A stretch of 35,429 bases of DNA from CAZUTO01 sp964623085 (GTDB lineage Bacteria; Pseudomonadota; Gammaproteobacteria; Pseudomonadales; GM7GCV1), in contig CAZUTO010000021.1 of the NCBI GenBank assembly GCA_964623085.1, positions 1 to 35,429 on the forward strand. The letters are read 5' to 3'. Position 1 is the first letter of the stretch. Each line of letters starts with the position of its first letter. Below are positions 34,773-35,429 of this stretch, one piece after another. Under the pieces are notes generated by a model. It worked only from the letters and a program-made list of their open reading frames with translations, was not told the DNA's origin and ran no database searches. The translations under genes were made by a program, and so were the position numbers.

Positions 34773-34881
34773 TTTCGTCCTCGCATTTTGTATCCCAAGT
34801 ATTAGACGTTTTTTTTCTTAAGGTACCACTTTATAGACCTAACCGCTCTTACAACCTAAGAAACTAGTGCAAAACATATGC

Positions 34882-34910
34882 TTAACATACCCATTTCTGA
34901 GATATATAAA
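34882..34910 (+). promoter_or_regulatory. Strong sigma-70 promoter for the DUF6763-like gene
   Basis: TTAACA (34882-34887) and TATAAA (34905-34910) are exactly 17 bases apart, each matching consensus at five of six positions. Predicted start is near 34917, with a leader of about 70 bases. Confidence 0.75.
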
Positions 34911-34988
34911 AAACATCTGATATGCATTCGCACAATATTTTAACGCGAAAACCTAGGTTGACTGACCGGTGGGAGAGGAAGAGTATCC

Positions 34989-35333
34989 ATGACTTATTTC
35001 GATTCTCCTGAGGCATTGAATATGGCATTTAGAATTCCCTGCATCGGTGAGTGGTTTTTCGATAAGTACTCCAATCAACTGTTCGAAGTGGTAGCAATTG
35101 ATGAGCAGGCCCACACCATCGAAATACAATATATCGATGGCGAGCTAGGCGAATACGATGCTCAAGTATGGGGAGCACAAGATATTGAACCTGCGGCGCC
35201 CCCCGAAGACTGGAGCGCATCCTACGAAGTTTCTTCCGAAGATCGCAACACGGAGGCTCTACTCATGCCCGCGAATGATCCTCTATGCATGATTGAGCCA
35301 GATGTTACCCTTGGCGTTGATGAACTCTACTGA
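34989..35333 (+). CDS. Small acidic conserved protein, DUF6763-like
   Basis: A 114-residue strongly acidic protein with no signal peptide or TM segment, so probably cytoplasmic. The segments IGEWFFDKYSNQLFEVVAID and TIEIQYIDGELGEYD, with a following PPEDWSASYE, match my recollection of the DUF6763 family of small gammaproteobacterial proteins; function is unknown. The N-terminal half looks like a small SH3-like beta-barrel, which is inference. AGGA lies nine bases before the ATG and a strong promoter lies upstream. It is followed by tandem LexA boxes and, by inference, lexA. Confidence 0.85.
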   Translation: MTYFDSPEALNMAFRIPCIGEWFFDKYSNQLFEVVAIDEQAHTIEIQYIDGELGEYDAQVWGAQDIEPAAPPEDWSASYEVSSEDRNTEALLMPANDPLCMIEPDVTLGVDELY

Positions 35334-35376
35334 TTTCCCTATATCACCAATTTAGCCAGCTGTTCAACAGGCACTA

Positions 35377-35392
35377 CTGTACAAATATACAA
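35377..35392. promoter_or_regulatory. LexA box 1 (near-consensus)
   Basis: CTGTACAAATATACAA fits CTGT-N8-ACAG except for the final base. It is centred 18 bases from the second box, mimicking the paired operators typical of lexA promoters. Confidence 0.7.
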
Positions 35393-35394
35393 AA

Positions 35395-35410
35395 CTGTAT
35401 AAAATCACAG
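35395..35410. promoter_or_regulatory. LexA box 2 (perfect CTGT-N8-ACAG)
   Basis: CTGTATAAAATCACAG is an exact gammaproteobacterial SOS box and overlaps a TATAAA -10-like element at 35398-35403. Binding would occlude a rightward promoter whose gene starts beyond the window, most likely lexA. Confidence 0.88.
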
Positions 35411-35429
35411 TCTTCTAGACAATCCTCTA

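Noticed and set aside
35358..35372. CTGTT-C-AACAG palindrome as a third LexA box
   Set aside because: The spacing between the half-sites is far shorter than the eight bases required for LexA.
1..35429. CRISPR arrays, insertion sequences, prophage or integron
   Set aside because: No regularly spaced repeats, transposase or integrase frames, or terminal inverted repeats were seen.

Overview
The window is a chromosomal stretch from a gammaproteobacterium, most likely a marine or sodium-dependent one. It carries a complete Na+-translocating NADH:quinone reductase operon (nqrABCDEF plus nqrM). Gene order from murB to nagZ follows, from memory, the Pseudomonas aeruginosa arrangement (murB-PTP-kdsB-lpxK-exbD-exbB-comEC, lolCDE, nqr, gap, mfd, csiV, MTIP, nagZ, lexA). 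Base composition looks lower in G+C than Pseudomonas, so a Cellvibrionales-like lineage is plausible but not proven. No insertion sequence, integrase, prophage or CRISPR array was seen. Almost every gene is a recognisable housekeeping gene.

Layout. (1) 1-3449: tRNA-Leu(UAA) and tRNA-Cys(GCA), a convergent DUF442/TIGR01244-type phosphatase-like gene, pgsA and uvrC. This is the classic uvrC-pgsA-tRNA neighbourhood with one gene inserted. (2) 3450-5054: a near-consensus CRP/Vfr operator, an unrecognised 462-residue two-TM coiled-coil protein, and a bidirectional terminator. (3) 5070-6026: bacterioferritin and its ferredoxin (bfr, bfd), with Fur-box-like sites in front of both. (4) 6027-12823: one long leftward operon comEC-exbB-exbD-lpxK-kdsB-PTP-murB, stitched by 4-base stop/start overlaps. 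It joins DNA uptake, an ExbB/ExbD motor, lipid A/Kdo synthesis and peptidoglycan precursor synthesis. (5) 13032-15605: a large c-di-GMP protein (pseudo-REC, REC, PAS, GGDEF, EAL). (6) 15606-19190: lolCDE for lipoprotein release and a small exported protein. (7) 19272-25436: the nqr operon with an intrinsic terminator between nqrF and nqrM. (8) 25666-31786: an N-terminally extended GAPDH, a 443-base divergent intergenic region holding a short NUDIX-like ORF, then mfd and csiV. (9) 31868-35429: nagZ-mscS-MTIP leftward, a small acidic protein rightward, and tandem LexA boxes at the right edge that probably belong to lexA just outside the window.

Many genes help to build and monitor the envelope: lpxK/kdsB for LPS, murB/nagZ/csiV for peptidoglycan, lolCDE for lipoproteins, pgsA for phospholipid and mscS for osmotic safety. 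Another group covers DNA repair (uvrC, mfd, and the inferred lexA). Non-ATG starts are frequent, and ribosome-binding-site placement decided several of them (nqrC, exbB, gap, nagZ). The least explained element is the CRP-box-linked membrane protein at 3613-5001.
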